Positions 1-5,799 of a stretch of 14,168 nt of DNA are shown piece by piece. Below the pieces are notes generated by a model. That model saw only the letters and a list, made by a program, of their open reading frames with translations. It did not search any database and had not been told where the DNA came from. Source of the DNA: DAONLM01 sp035406685. GTDB taxonomy: Bacteria; Spirochaetota; GWE2-31-10; MWDO01. The stretch lies in NCBI GenBank assembly GCA_035406685.1, contig DAONLM010000061.1, positions 1 to 14,168 on the forward strand, written 5' to 3'. Both the position numbers and the translations under genes were made by a program. The stretch's first letter is position 1, and every line of letters starts with the position of its first letter.

Positions 1-355
1 TATATATTAATCACAAATTTTTTGAGAAAATCCTTTACAAGTTTTGAGAAAAAAATTTCTTTTTTTGAAAAAAATTAAAGTGAGGGACAGACCTATAAAT
101 TTTTTATGATCAAAAGAGGGACAGAGTTACGCTTATTATGTTTATATTTAATAACATATTTAACAAATAGTAATATTTTTAAGTTAAATGGAATATCTCA
201 TAGGGACAGACCTATAATTTTTTTATGATTAAAATTAAAATAGGGGACAGACTTATAAATTAAATTAAAAGAGGGACAGACCTACACTTATCATGTTGTA
301 AAAATGATTTTCATATAGATGAAAGATAACTTACAAATTAAAATTTTGTTAGTAT
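1..355. repeat. GGGACAG-type dispersed repeat, expanded left copy
   Basis: This stretch has no plausible gene. It is a long imperfect direct repeat of the block at 5008-5207. Both start with the same A/T-rich core (TATATATTAATCACA, then GAGAAAATCCTTTACAA) and both end in a shared tail (TAACTTACAAATTAAAATTTT, ending at TAGTAT). Between core and tail, this copy carries five GGGACAG units (84-90, 118-124, 203-209, 244-250, 273-279), against two in the right copy. The units mostly continue as ACCTATA or ACCTACACTTATCATG; one continues as AGTTACGCTTATTATG. The block begins exactly at the window edge, so its outer border is unseen. GGGACAG-type repeats are known to me from intergenic regions of many genomes, sometimes near REP-associated tyrosine transposases, but no transposase is visible here. 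Positions 356-482 hold nothing I can name. Confidence 0.85.
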
Positions 356-482
356 AAAATAAGAAAATAAAAAGAAAATCTATTATTTATGCTAAATTCA
401 ATATATTAAAAACCTTACCCACTTACTCTATTTGAAAAATTTAAAAAAGGATATCTATTTTTTTTACTACTAAATTAACTAC

Positions 483-1673
483 TTAAAAAGTATTTTTTTC
501 TATAATAGTTTCCGCTAATCTATCCAATAATTCAAAATCCTGATTCGTTGGAAGTCCTTTTATCACAACAGGTTCAAGTAACTCTGGTTTTATATTTGTT
601 AGCATAGATGTCAATTGCTCTACCATTTTACCACCCCAGCCATAAGAGCCTATTATTCCCACGAATTTTGTCTTTGGTCTTAAAGCATTCATTAAGAAAA
701 CAGCATATGCCACAACCGGATGAGCACCAGCAAGAACAGTAGGAGAGGCAACAATTACTGTTGAAGCATCTACAAGATCTATAACGAATTCACCTATATC
801 CGTATAGGTTAAATTAAAAGGTTTTACCTTTATCCCTTTATCATTTCCTTTTTCTGTTAAAATATCAACAAGATATTCTACCATTATTTTTGTGGAATCG
901 TGCATTGATACATAAGGAATTAAAATTTTTTTCTCAACATTATCAGATATCCAATCTTTATATGCATTAATTATTAAAGATGGCTCTTTAAATATTGGAC
1001 CATGACTTGGGCATATATAGTCAATATCTAATTTTTCTACTTTCTCAGTATTTTTCTTTATCTGAGTTCTAAATGGCATCATTATTTCGCCATAGTATCT
1101 TTTTGCATATGTTAAAATTTCAGAGCTTTTCTCTTTTTCTACAAACAATTGACTAAAAGAGTAGTGAGAACCAAAAAAGTCACAACTAAAAAGAATTTTG
1201 TCTTCTTTAAGATATGTTACCATTGTTTCTGGCCAGTGAACCCATGGAGTTAGGAAAAATGTTAGAGTCTTATCTCCTAAGGATAGTGTATCACCTTCAT
1301 TTACCACAATAAAAGACTCCTCCGATATATGTAAGAGGTCCTTTAAAAAATCTTTACATTTAGAATTTGTTACAACTTTTGAATCGGGATATAATTCGAG
1401 TAGATCTATAATTGCACCAGAGTGGTCCTGCTCTGCGTGATTGGCAATTATATAATCTATCTTATCCACCTTTAAAGAATGAAGATTATTAAATAAGATT
1501 GAATTTGTTGCTGGGTCTACTGCGTCTATTATTGCTGTTTTTTCACTCCCTTTTATTAGATACGAATTATAGGTTGTCCCTTCTGGTAAGGGAATTAACT
1601 CATCAAATAGCCTTCTATCCCAGTGAATTGCTCCAACAAAGTATATATTATCTTTTATTTTTATTGCTGCCAT
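483..1673 (-). CDS. fprA: FprA-type flavodiiron protein (O2/NO reductase)
   Basis: This cytoplasmic A-type flavodiiron protein reduces O2 to water, or NO to N2O, with electrons from rubredoxin. The N-terminal metallo-beta-lactamase-like domain (about 1-245) has all diiron ligands: H79, E81, D83 and H84 in the HAEQDH motif, H146 in PWVHWPE, D165 in SCDFFGSH, and H224 in CPSHGP. The C-terminal flavodoxin domain (about 249-396) shows FMN-binding loops near SMHDSTK, SPTVLAGAHP and SYGWGG. The 396-residue length is typical. I place the start at the ATG at 1673: an upstream in-frame TTG at 1691 would give 402 residues, but its codons contain AAGGA, the SD sequence 7 nt before this ATG. The gene lies directly after two rubredoxin genes, its expected electron donors. 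No clear terminator follows. Confidence 0.96.
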   Translation of the reverse strand: MAAIKIKDNIYFVGAIHWDRRLFDELIPLPEGTTYNSYLIKGSEKTAIIDAVDPATNSILFNNLHSLKVDKIDYIIANHAEQDHSGAIIDLLELYPDSKVVTNSKCKDFLKDLLHISEESFIVVNEGDTLSLGDKTLTFFLTPWVHWPETMVTYLKEDKILFSCDFFGSHYSFSQLFVEKEKSSEILTYAKRYYGEIMMPFRTQIKKNTEKVEKLDIDYICPSHGPIFKEPSLIINAYKDWISDNVEKKILIPYVSMHDSTKIMVEYLVDILTEKGNDKGIKVKPFNLTYTDIGEFVIDLVDASTVIVASPTVLAGAHPVVAYAVFLMNALRPKTKFVGIIGSYGWGGKMVEQLTSMLTNIKPELLEPVVIKGLPTNQDFELLDRLAETIIEKNTF

Positions 1674-1760
1674 AATTTCATCCTTTTTCAAATTTTACTA
1701 ATTTAAAATTTTATTTAAAATTAAACTGAATAAATCTTAATTTTAAAATACAAATTGAGT

Positions 1761-1922
1761 CTATCTCTCTTTAATGAAATATTCAATACTTGCACCACAT
1801 ACAGGACATTTCCAGTTTTCTGGTAGATCATCAAAGTCTGTCCCTATCTTAATCTTCCCTTTTGGATCCCCTTTTTCTGGATCATACACATAACCGCAAA
1901 TTTTACACTTGGCTTTTTTCAT
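1761..1922 (-). CDS. rub: Rubredoxin, free-standing, 53 residues
   Basis: This is a one-iron electron carrier of the cytoplasm. The reading frame encodes 53 residues, the classic rubredoxin length, with both Cys-x2-Cys knuckles: C6 and C9 in CKICGY, C39 and C42 in CPVCG. It also has the family signatures YVYDP, GD and the tryptophan before the second knuckle (ENWKC). It lies 12 nt after the flavin reductase-rubredoxin gene and 87 nt before fprA, so electron delivery to the flavodiiron protein is the natural role. It is lysine-rich compared with the rubredoxin domain upstream, which suggests a different partner or docking surface. No strong SD precedes the ATG. The nearest purine run, AAAAGG, is about 18 nt upstream, so translation may depend on coupling to the preceding gene. 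Confidence 0.95.
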   Translation of the reverse strand: MKKAKCKICGYVYDPEKGDPKGKIKIGTDFDDLPENWKCPVCGASIEYFIKER

Positions 1923-1934
1923 TATAACTATAAA

Positions 1935-2636
1935 CTATGCCTTTTCAAAAGAATCCTTACCAACACCGCATACAGGGCAAACCCAATCATCTGGTATATC
2001 TTCAAATGGAGTTCCCGGTTTTATTCCAGAATCTGGATCCCCTACTGCTGGGTCATAGACATATCCGCATACTGAACAAACATATTTTTGCATTGATTTT
2101 TCCTCCTTACTTTTATTATTTAATAAATTTTTATCTATATAAGTTGGAGCATTTTTTGGAGAAAGCCCCTTTTTAATTAGCCGATAATTAGCATAAGTTA
2201 ATGGAGTACCATCCTCTATCATCTCAGCATCAATTATTTCTGCTACAAAAAGAATGTGAGTCCCAACATCCACTGTATTTATAACCCTACACTCAAGATA
2301 GCCAATACTGTTATCAAGAACAATCGGGGCACTGGTTTTACCTATCTTATAATTTGTATCGCTGAATTTATCTATCTCTCTTCCTGTTTTAAATCCGAAT
2401 TTCCCTATGAATTTCATATCTGTTTCTTCTTTAAGAATAGAGATAGTAAATATTTTACTCTCAAGCATATAGTCACACGAAAGATTATTTTTATTACAGC
2501 ATATTGCTAATGTAGGAGGCTGGGAAGTAGTTTGAAAAACGGTATTTGAAATATGGCCATTAAATTTATTTTCATTATTTTTTGTGCTTATCACATAAAG
2601 CCCATAAGTTATTTTAAAAAACACATCATGATTCAT
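1935..2636 (-). CDS. hrb: Flavin reductase-rubredoxin fusion (high-molecular-weight rubredoxin)
   Basis: The 233-residue protein joins an FMN-binding split-barrel flavin reductase domain (about 1-155; NTVFQTTSQPP at 31-41, GTHILFVAEI near 125-135) to a complete rubredoxin domain (182-233; cysteines C187, C190, C220, C223). This is the architecture of Hrb, described in Moorella as the NADH:rubredoxin oxidoreductase partner of FprA. It should take electrons from NAD(P)H via FMN and pass them through its iron centre to the flavodiiron protein. The ATG at 2636 has an AAGGA SD 6 nt upstream. The linker (about 156-181) ends in KSKEEKS, whose codons form a near-perfect ribosome-binding site before M182 (separate entry). 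Fusion and spacing look intact; I see no frameshift. Confidence 0.95.
   Translation of the reverse strand: MNHDVFFKITYGLYVISTKNNENKFNGHISNTVFQTTSQPPTLAICCNKNNLSCDYMLESKIFTISILKEETDMKFIGKFGFKTGREIDKFSDTNYKIGKTSAPIVLDNSIGYLECRVINTVDVGTHILFVAEIIDAEMIEDGTPLTYANYRLIKKGLSPKNAPTYIDKNLLNNKSKEEKSMQKYVCSVCGYVYDPAVGDPDSGIKPGTPFEDIPDDWVCPVCGVGKDSFEKA
2091..2108 (-). promoter_or_regulatory. Internal SD and ATG for a separate rubredoxin product
   Basis: Inside the fusion gene the coding strand reads AAGGAGG, eight further bases, then ATG in the same frame (ATG at 2093-2091, SD at 2108-2102). Translation from here would give a 52-residue protein spanning exactly the rubredoxin fold, M182 to A233 of the fusion. 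The SD is better than those of the neighbouring genes, and the linker sequence K-E-E is what encodes it. I infer that one mRNA yields both the fusion and a free rubredoxin. The motif could instead be an accident of a lysine/glutamate-rich linker, or a relic of a recent gene fusion. Confidence 0.6.
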
Positions 2637-2730
2637 TTTAGATCCTTAAATATTTTTTAATTCTTACTAAAATGGTCAGGTATAAAATAATAAATTTTAA
2701 TAAAAAAGTCTATCTTTTTTTAAAAAAATT

Positions 2731-3219
2731 CTAAATATATTTTTCTACTTCTTTTACAAAATTATCTATTTTTGTCTCGTCGATTGTATTATAGTTTGTT
2801 AAATCCAATTTCTCTTTCTTTTCTATCATTTCAATTCCCACTCTTTCAAATGGGGATAACTCGCTTTTCACTATTCTACCACCAAAGCACTCCTTTACTT
2901 TTATATTTGAGATAAGTTCTTCTGGTATCTGTTTTAAAGACTTTTCTAATGCATCTTTTTCAAGAGCACAGCAAAAAAAATGAAGATTCTTTTTCGCAAG
3001 ATCATCTTTAAATCTTTCTAAAAATTTTTTTATACTCTTGTGTATTTTTCCAATATGTAAAGGGGTACCAATTATTATTGTAGAATAGTCATTAAGATTT
3101 TTAAAATCATTATAGGCAATATTCACTATTATTGAATTCGCCTTTAATTTTTCTTTTATTTTATATGCGCATTTTTCTGTGCTTCCATAATAACTTGCAT
3201 AAACAATAATTATATTCAT
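2731..3219 (-). CDS. Flavodoxin-domain protein, HemG-like
   Basis: This 162-residue soluble protein has a flavodoxin fold with bound FMN. The phosphate-binding loop is visible at residues 8-16 (ASYYGSTEK) right after the first beta strand. A second family segment is GTPLHIGKIHKSIKKF (51-66), which resembles the flavodoxin branch containing HemG, the menaquinone-dependent protoporphyrinogen oxidase. No haem-pathway gene is nearby, so an electron-carrier or flavodoxin-reductase role in the adjoining oxygen-defence cluster is more likely. It is the first gene after the promoter at 3258-3286 and lies 94 nt before the fusion gene. The SD is weak (GGA 7 nt before the ATG). The exact physiological partner cannot be read from sequence. 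Confidence 0.8.
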   Translation of the reverse strand: MNIIIVYASYYGSTEKCAYKIKEKLKANSIIVNIAYNDFKNLNDYSTIIIGTPLHIGKIHKSIKKFLERFKDDLAKKNLHFFCCALEKDALEKSLKQIPEELISNIKVKECFGGRIVKSELSPFERVGIEMIEKKEKLDLTNYNTIDETKIDNFVKEVEKYI

Positions 3220-3257
3220 CTTATTATCCAGAAAATAAAATTAAATCAACAGGAAAT

Positions 3258-3286
3258 GTTATACTTAAAATTTCTGAGTTTGTCAA
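3258..3286 (-). promoter_or_regulatory. Sigma70-type promoter of the flavodoxin/rubredoxin/fprA cluster
   Basis: On the minus strand TTGACA (3286-3281) is followed after 17 nt by TATAAC (3263-3258). The -35 is a perfect match and the -10 has one mismatch. Transcription would begin near 3251, giving a leader of about 32 nt before the flavodoxin-like gene. The downstream genes on the same strand, to 483, could form one transcript. A weaker promoter of their own in 2637-2730 (TAGACT-17-TATTTT) is possible but unconvincing. Confidence 0.7.
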
Positions 3287-3309
3287 AAAGTAATTTTTAT
3301 TTTTTGAAT

Positions 3310-3831
3310 TTATAAATTATTAATAAAATCTTCTCTTGCCTGTTCAATATAATTTTTTAGTTTGTCATCAGTTTTTGTTAGTTCATTCCAGATGGGAAGA
3401 TAGATATATTTTAAAGTACATGGTTTTTCTATTACTATTTTTACATTGCTATTCTGCCAGAAGGCACTCTTTGGTTCTAAACCAGAAGGTTTACCAAATT
3501 TATCGGTAAATCTTTTTAAAAGGATATAATATCCTATCTTCTTCTCATTAATTTTTAGGAATATTTGAAAGAGTTTATCTTTATTAAAATGGAAATATGC
3601 TATTTCTATAAATGTGGTACCTTCAACAGTAATTATCTCTGTGTCTGGCTCTATTCTTATTGAGAGTATCTCCTCTCTTTGAGGTATGAAATCCGGACTA
3701 TTCTTTAACAACTCTTCTACTTGTGACTTTGACATCCCAAGCTTTATATCTTTATAGCCATCTGTTAAATCGAGAGAATTTAAAATAAAAGTAAGAAAAA
3801 TAAAAATAAGAATATATATTTTCTTATACAT
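3310..3831 (-). CDS. Secreted protein of unknown function, LGMS-type
   Basis: I do not recognise an enzymatic family. The protein has a short basic N-terminus (MYKKIY), a hydrophobic stretch (about residues 5-18), then a soluble domain beginning GYKDIKLGMSKSQVEELL, a pattern common in small periplasmic proteins in which LGM is followed by a helix. The C-terminus contains REDF. I recall conserved spirochaete proteins of similar layout, but that is unverified. The gene overlaps the end of the receiver-like gene by 8 nt if it starts at the ATG at 3831, giving 173 residues. A second ATG at 3843 would give 177 residues, but its AAGGA would abut the start codon, whereas the same SD lies 12 nt before the 3831 ATG. 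It is probably co-transcribed and translationally coupled with the receiver gene. Confidence 0.75.
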   Translation of the reverse strand: MYKKIYILIFIFLTFILNSLDLTDGYKDIKLGMSKSQVEELLKNSPDFIPQREEILSIRIEPDTEIITVEGTTFIEIAYFHFNKDKLFQIFLKINEKKIGYYILLKRFTDKFGKPSGLEPKSAFWQNSNVKIVIEKPCTLKYIYLPIWNELTKTDDKLKNYIEQAREDFINNL

Positions 3832-4162
3832 TTTGTAAAGCATTCCTTAAAGAGATATCCAGATCGTATTTAAAATAACATTGATAACCATTACTTTTAA
3901 CATACTGAAGATCTGAGTCAAAATTTGACATAAATAAAAATTTTGTCTCTGGATTCTTTATCTCTTTTTTAAATTCTAAAGAATTACCTCCAGGGATTTT
4001 TACATTTGCTATGATAATATCAAAATCATTATATTTCATTATATTTCTTGCTCTTTCAAGAGAATCTGCTATAAGAAAACTGCAATCCTCATTACAATAT
4101 TTACTAACAATTTTTGATATAAAATTTTTATCATCATCAATTATTAAAATCTTTTTCGACAT
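3824..4162 (-). CDS. Stand-alone receiver-like protein lacking the phosphoacceptor Asp
   Basis: This 112-residue protein is a single response-regulator receiver domain with no output domain. The acidic triad is present near the N-terminus (IIDDD, D9-D11), and the conserved Ser/Thr (S79 in FLFMSN) and Lys (K98 in CYFKYD) are in the right places. The phosphorylation site is not: in DFDIIIANVKIPGG, residue 53 is Asn where the family has Asp. Phosphorelay by the usual chemistry is therefore unlikely. It may act as a pseudo-receiver that binds a partner constitutively, or by another signal. The ATG at 4162 has a GGGG SD about 6 nt upstream. It shares a transcript with the overlapping secreted protein gene. 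The 1051-residue kinase encoded upstream is a possible relative but is separately transcribed. Confidence 0.85.
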   Translation of the reverse strand: MSKKILIIDDDKNFISKIVSKYCNEDCSFLIADSLERARNIMKYNDFDIIIANVKIPGGNSLEFKKEIKNPETKFLFMSNFDSDLQYVKSNGYQCYFKYDLDISLRNALQNV

Positions 4163-4260
4163 TGTGAGCCCCTTTATCGATTTAGTAACGATATCTTAAA
4201 TTTCGGAAAAAATATTTTAAAGATAAATAGATTTTAAAATGTGTCTTTAAATGTATGAAT

Positions 4261-4289
4261 ATTTTAATTTTTTTCTTAAATTTTGTAAA
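4261..4289 (-). promoter_or_regulatory. Probable promoter of the pseudo-receiver gene
   Basis: The minus strand shows TTTACA (4289-4284), 17 nt, then TAAAAT (4266-4261), each with one mismatch to the sigma70 consensus. Transcription would start near 4254, leaving a leader of about 90 nt before the receiver-like gene. The -35 box falls inside the inverted copy of the repeat core at 4281-4320, so the promoter may have been contributed by that repeat. AT-richness makes chance matches likely, hence moderate confidence. Confidence 0.45.
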
Positions 4290-4320
4290 GGTTTTTTCAT
4301 AAATTTTGAGAAATTTTTTG
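4281..4320 (-). repeat. Short inverted copy of the dispersed repeat core
   Basis: Read on the minus strand this segment contains AAAATTTATGAAAAAACC followed by TTTACAAA. It aligns with the core in the blocks at 1-355 and 5008-5207 (TTTTTGAGAAAATCC followed by TTTACAA), which read on the plus strand. It has no GGGACAG units. The gene at 4460-4975 is therefore bracketed by inverted copies of the core. In DNA this rich in A and T, part of the match may be chance, but the central CCTTTACAA is shared by all three copies. Confidence 0.45.
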
Positions 4321-4459
4321 TTTGCAGTCGTATCTATACTTTAAAAATTCTATTTTATCAAAAAGTTAAATTATCAACTTTGTTAAAAATAGAGTTATGC
4401 TAAGATTAACTTAAATTAAGAGTAATAAAAAGAGAAAATTTTTAAGAGAATGACTTATT

Positions 4460-4975
4460 TTATAGAAACTGAATCTGTTTTAGGCAGAAATCCGTGCCAA
4501 AAACAAGGTAATAATATACCTCCTGGTCTATATAAAAGGGGATATCTGGATGGATCCTCTCATCCTTATCCTTATACCATTTTACCTTCCTTGATCTCAT
4601 ATCCTCTATTTTGTTTTTTACCTTCTCAAGCCTCTTTTCAAACCCATCAAACCCATACTTTTCTATAAGATCAAAATACAACTTCAATATTTCCCTTATC
4701 AATACAGCGATACTAAAAGTATTTAAAGTATCGTGTATCTGTTTTAATTCATTATAAACCCTCTCTTCAAGAAATACTCTTACCCTTTTTGTCGCATTTA
4801 CACAAGGATAGTCTCTCTTCCTTCTTTCTTCTGTTAAATGCTTTTTCTTCAAAAAGGGTAGCATTGTATTTATTACTTCCCTTATTATCTCTGAGAACCC
4901 TTTATTATTTTGTTCTGTTAATATTTTAATCTTATTAAATAAATTATCATCAATGACAAAATCAAATTGTAACAT
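4460..4975 (-). CDS. Putative tandem ribbon-helix-helix-like protein, repeat-associated
   Basis: I do not know a named family for this 171-residue protein. Two segments look like ribbon-helix-helix units, each a short beta stretch, a helix, then a second helix beginning S-x-x-I(R): residues 2-41 (LQFDFVIDDNLFNKI, then FSEIIREVI) and 64-107 (RVRVFLEERVYNELKQI, then FSIAVLIREILKLYF). The remainder is a lysine-rich helical segment (112-130) and a mixed tail. DNA binding is inferred, not shown. The start is the ATG at 4975, with GGAGG 8 nt upstream. An in-frame GTG at 4990 would give 176 residues but overlaps that SD. The upstream region is the GGGACAG repeat block, which suggests a mobile or repeat-linked gene. 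No clear terminator follows. Confidence 0.7.
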   Translation of the reverse strand: MLQFDFVIDDNLFNKIKILTEQNNKGFSEIIREVINTMLPFLKKKHLTEERRKRDYPCVNATKRVRVFLEERVYNELKQIHDTLNTFSIAVLIREILKLYFDLIEKYGFDGFEKRLEKVKNKIEDMRSRKVKWYKDKDERIHPDIPFYIDQEVYYYLVFGTDFCLKQIQFL

Positions 4976-5007
4976 CTCATTTACCTCCACTAATAAAAAT
5001 TATTTTC

Positions 5008-5207
5008 TATATATTAATCACAAAATTTTTGAGAAAATCCTTTACAAATTTTGAAAAAAAATGAGGCTTTTTTTAAAAAAAATTAAAGTAAGGGACAGAC
5101 CTCTAATTTTTTTATGATTAAAATAGGGACAGACCTACACTTATCATGATCTAAAACTAATTTTCATATATATGCAGAATAACTTACAAATTAAAATTTT
5201 TTAGTAT
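5008..5207. repeat. GGGACAG-type dispersed repeat, short right copy
   Basis: This block matches the left-edge block from its first bases (TATATATTAATCACA) to TAGTAT at the end, in the same orientation, but has only two GGGACAG units (5092-5098 and 5126-5132). It fills the intergenic space between the lipoprotein gene and the ribbon-helix-helix-like gene, ending 32 nt before the latter's start. It must therefore contain or border that gene's promoter. I could not pick out a convincing -35/-10 pair. The rest of the gap (4976-5007, 5208-5265) holds only the SD of the next gene and A/T-rich spacer. Confidence 0.85.
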
Positions 5208-5265
5208 CTATAAATATTGCTAATTTCTATTATACAGATATCTCTTAATCTTTATGCAAAAACTT

Positions 5266-5799
5266 TTAATCCATATTAAATATTTTATTTATTGGTTCTG
5301 GCTCAAAATCAGAAATAATAGGCTCTTTTTGACTAAAATCAATTTCAATAGAACCTATTATTGATTTTTCTTTTAACAAAATTTTATATTTCACTATAAA
5401 AACTTCCTTTAAGTAATCGTCGGGATATGCGACTCTTAATATATAATCTTCTTTAAAACTTTTATCAGAAAATCTTAACATATAAGAATTATATGCAGAA
5501 GGGGATAAAATAGATTTTAATTCATCTACGTTAGTATTTTTAATTGATTCAGCAAATTTTTCTATAAGGGTGATTATCTGTCTTAATCTCGGATCAGTAA
5601 CATCTTTTTCAATATACGCTCCTATATCCTTGTCTCCATACTCTATCTTTTTTCTCATTGTTGGATTTTCCCAATCAGAAGGTGAAAAAGAATCTGTAAA
5701 AACAATATTTTCATTTAATTCTGTGAACTCTTTCTCATCTTCTTTCTGGCAGGAAAAGCATAAAAAAATCAATAAAATTAAGAATTTTATTTTTTTAAT
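5266..5799 (-). CDS. Lipoprotein of unknown function, apparent ATT start
   Basis: The protein begins with a lipoprotein signal peptide: a KK-containing N-terminus, a hydrophobic core (FLILLIFLCF) and a cysteine at position 17 (FSC). It should be exported and lipid-anchored. The body (about 70-165) alternates helix and strand and could be an NTF2-like fold, but I recognise no family. The only start that keeps the charged N-terminus is ATT at 5799, placed 7 nt after GGAGG; this gives 177 residues. The next conventional candidate is a TTG at 5772, which lies within the hydrophobic core, lacks an SD and would leave no basic residues. The ATT lies inside the last codons of the kinase gene (13-nt overlap), so translation is probably coupled. 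The two proteins may share a signalling role. Confidence 0.75.
   Translation of the reverse strand: MKKIKFLILLIFLCFSCQKEDEKEFTELNENIVFTDSFSPSDWENPTMRKKIEYGDKDIGAYIEKDVTDPRLRQIITLIEKFAESIKNTNVDELKSILSPSAYNSYMLRFSDKSFKEDYILRVAYPDDYLKEVFIVKYKILLKEKSIIGSIEIDFSQKEPIISDFEPEPINKIFNMD

Noticed and set aside
84..279. Possible CRISPR array from the recurring GGGACAG units
   Set aside because: The units are short, unevenly spaced and vary in their continuation; spacers are not of constant length and no cas genes are visible.
2091..2180. Hrb fusion as an assembly or frameshift artefact joining two genes
   Set aside because: The reading frame is continuous through the linker and the same architecture is known for Hrb in other anaerobes; the internal start is better explained as a second product.
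1937..2510. Plus-strand reading frames opposite the fusion gene, and similar ones elsewhere
   Set aside because: They lie antisense to strongly conserved genes, show no family motifs, and have no supporting SD pattern; they are shadows of the minus-strand genes.
2702..2720. AAAAAAG/CTTTTTT hairpin as a terminator between the flavodoxin-like and fusion genes
   Set aside because: The stem is almost all A-T with a 5-nt loop and would be very unstable; such pairs are common by chance in this composition.
2731..3219. Calling the flavodoxin-like gene hemG (protoporphyrinogen oxidase)
   Set aside because: The similarity is to the general flavodoxin branch; there is no haem-biosynthesis context and the neighbours are oxygen-reduction proteins.
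4460..4975. Transposase encoded within the repeat-bracketed segment
   Set aside because: The protein has no catalytic HUH or DDE motif that I can see and looks like a DNA-binding protein instead.
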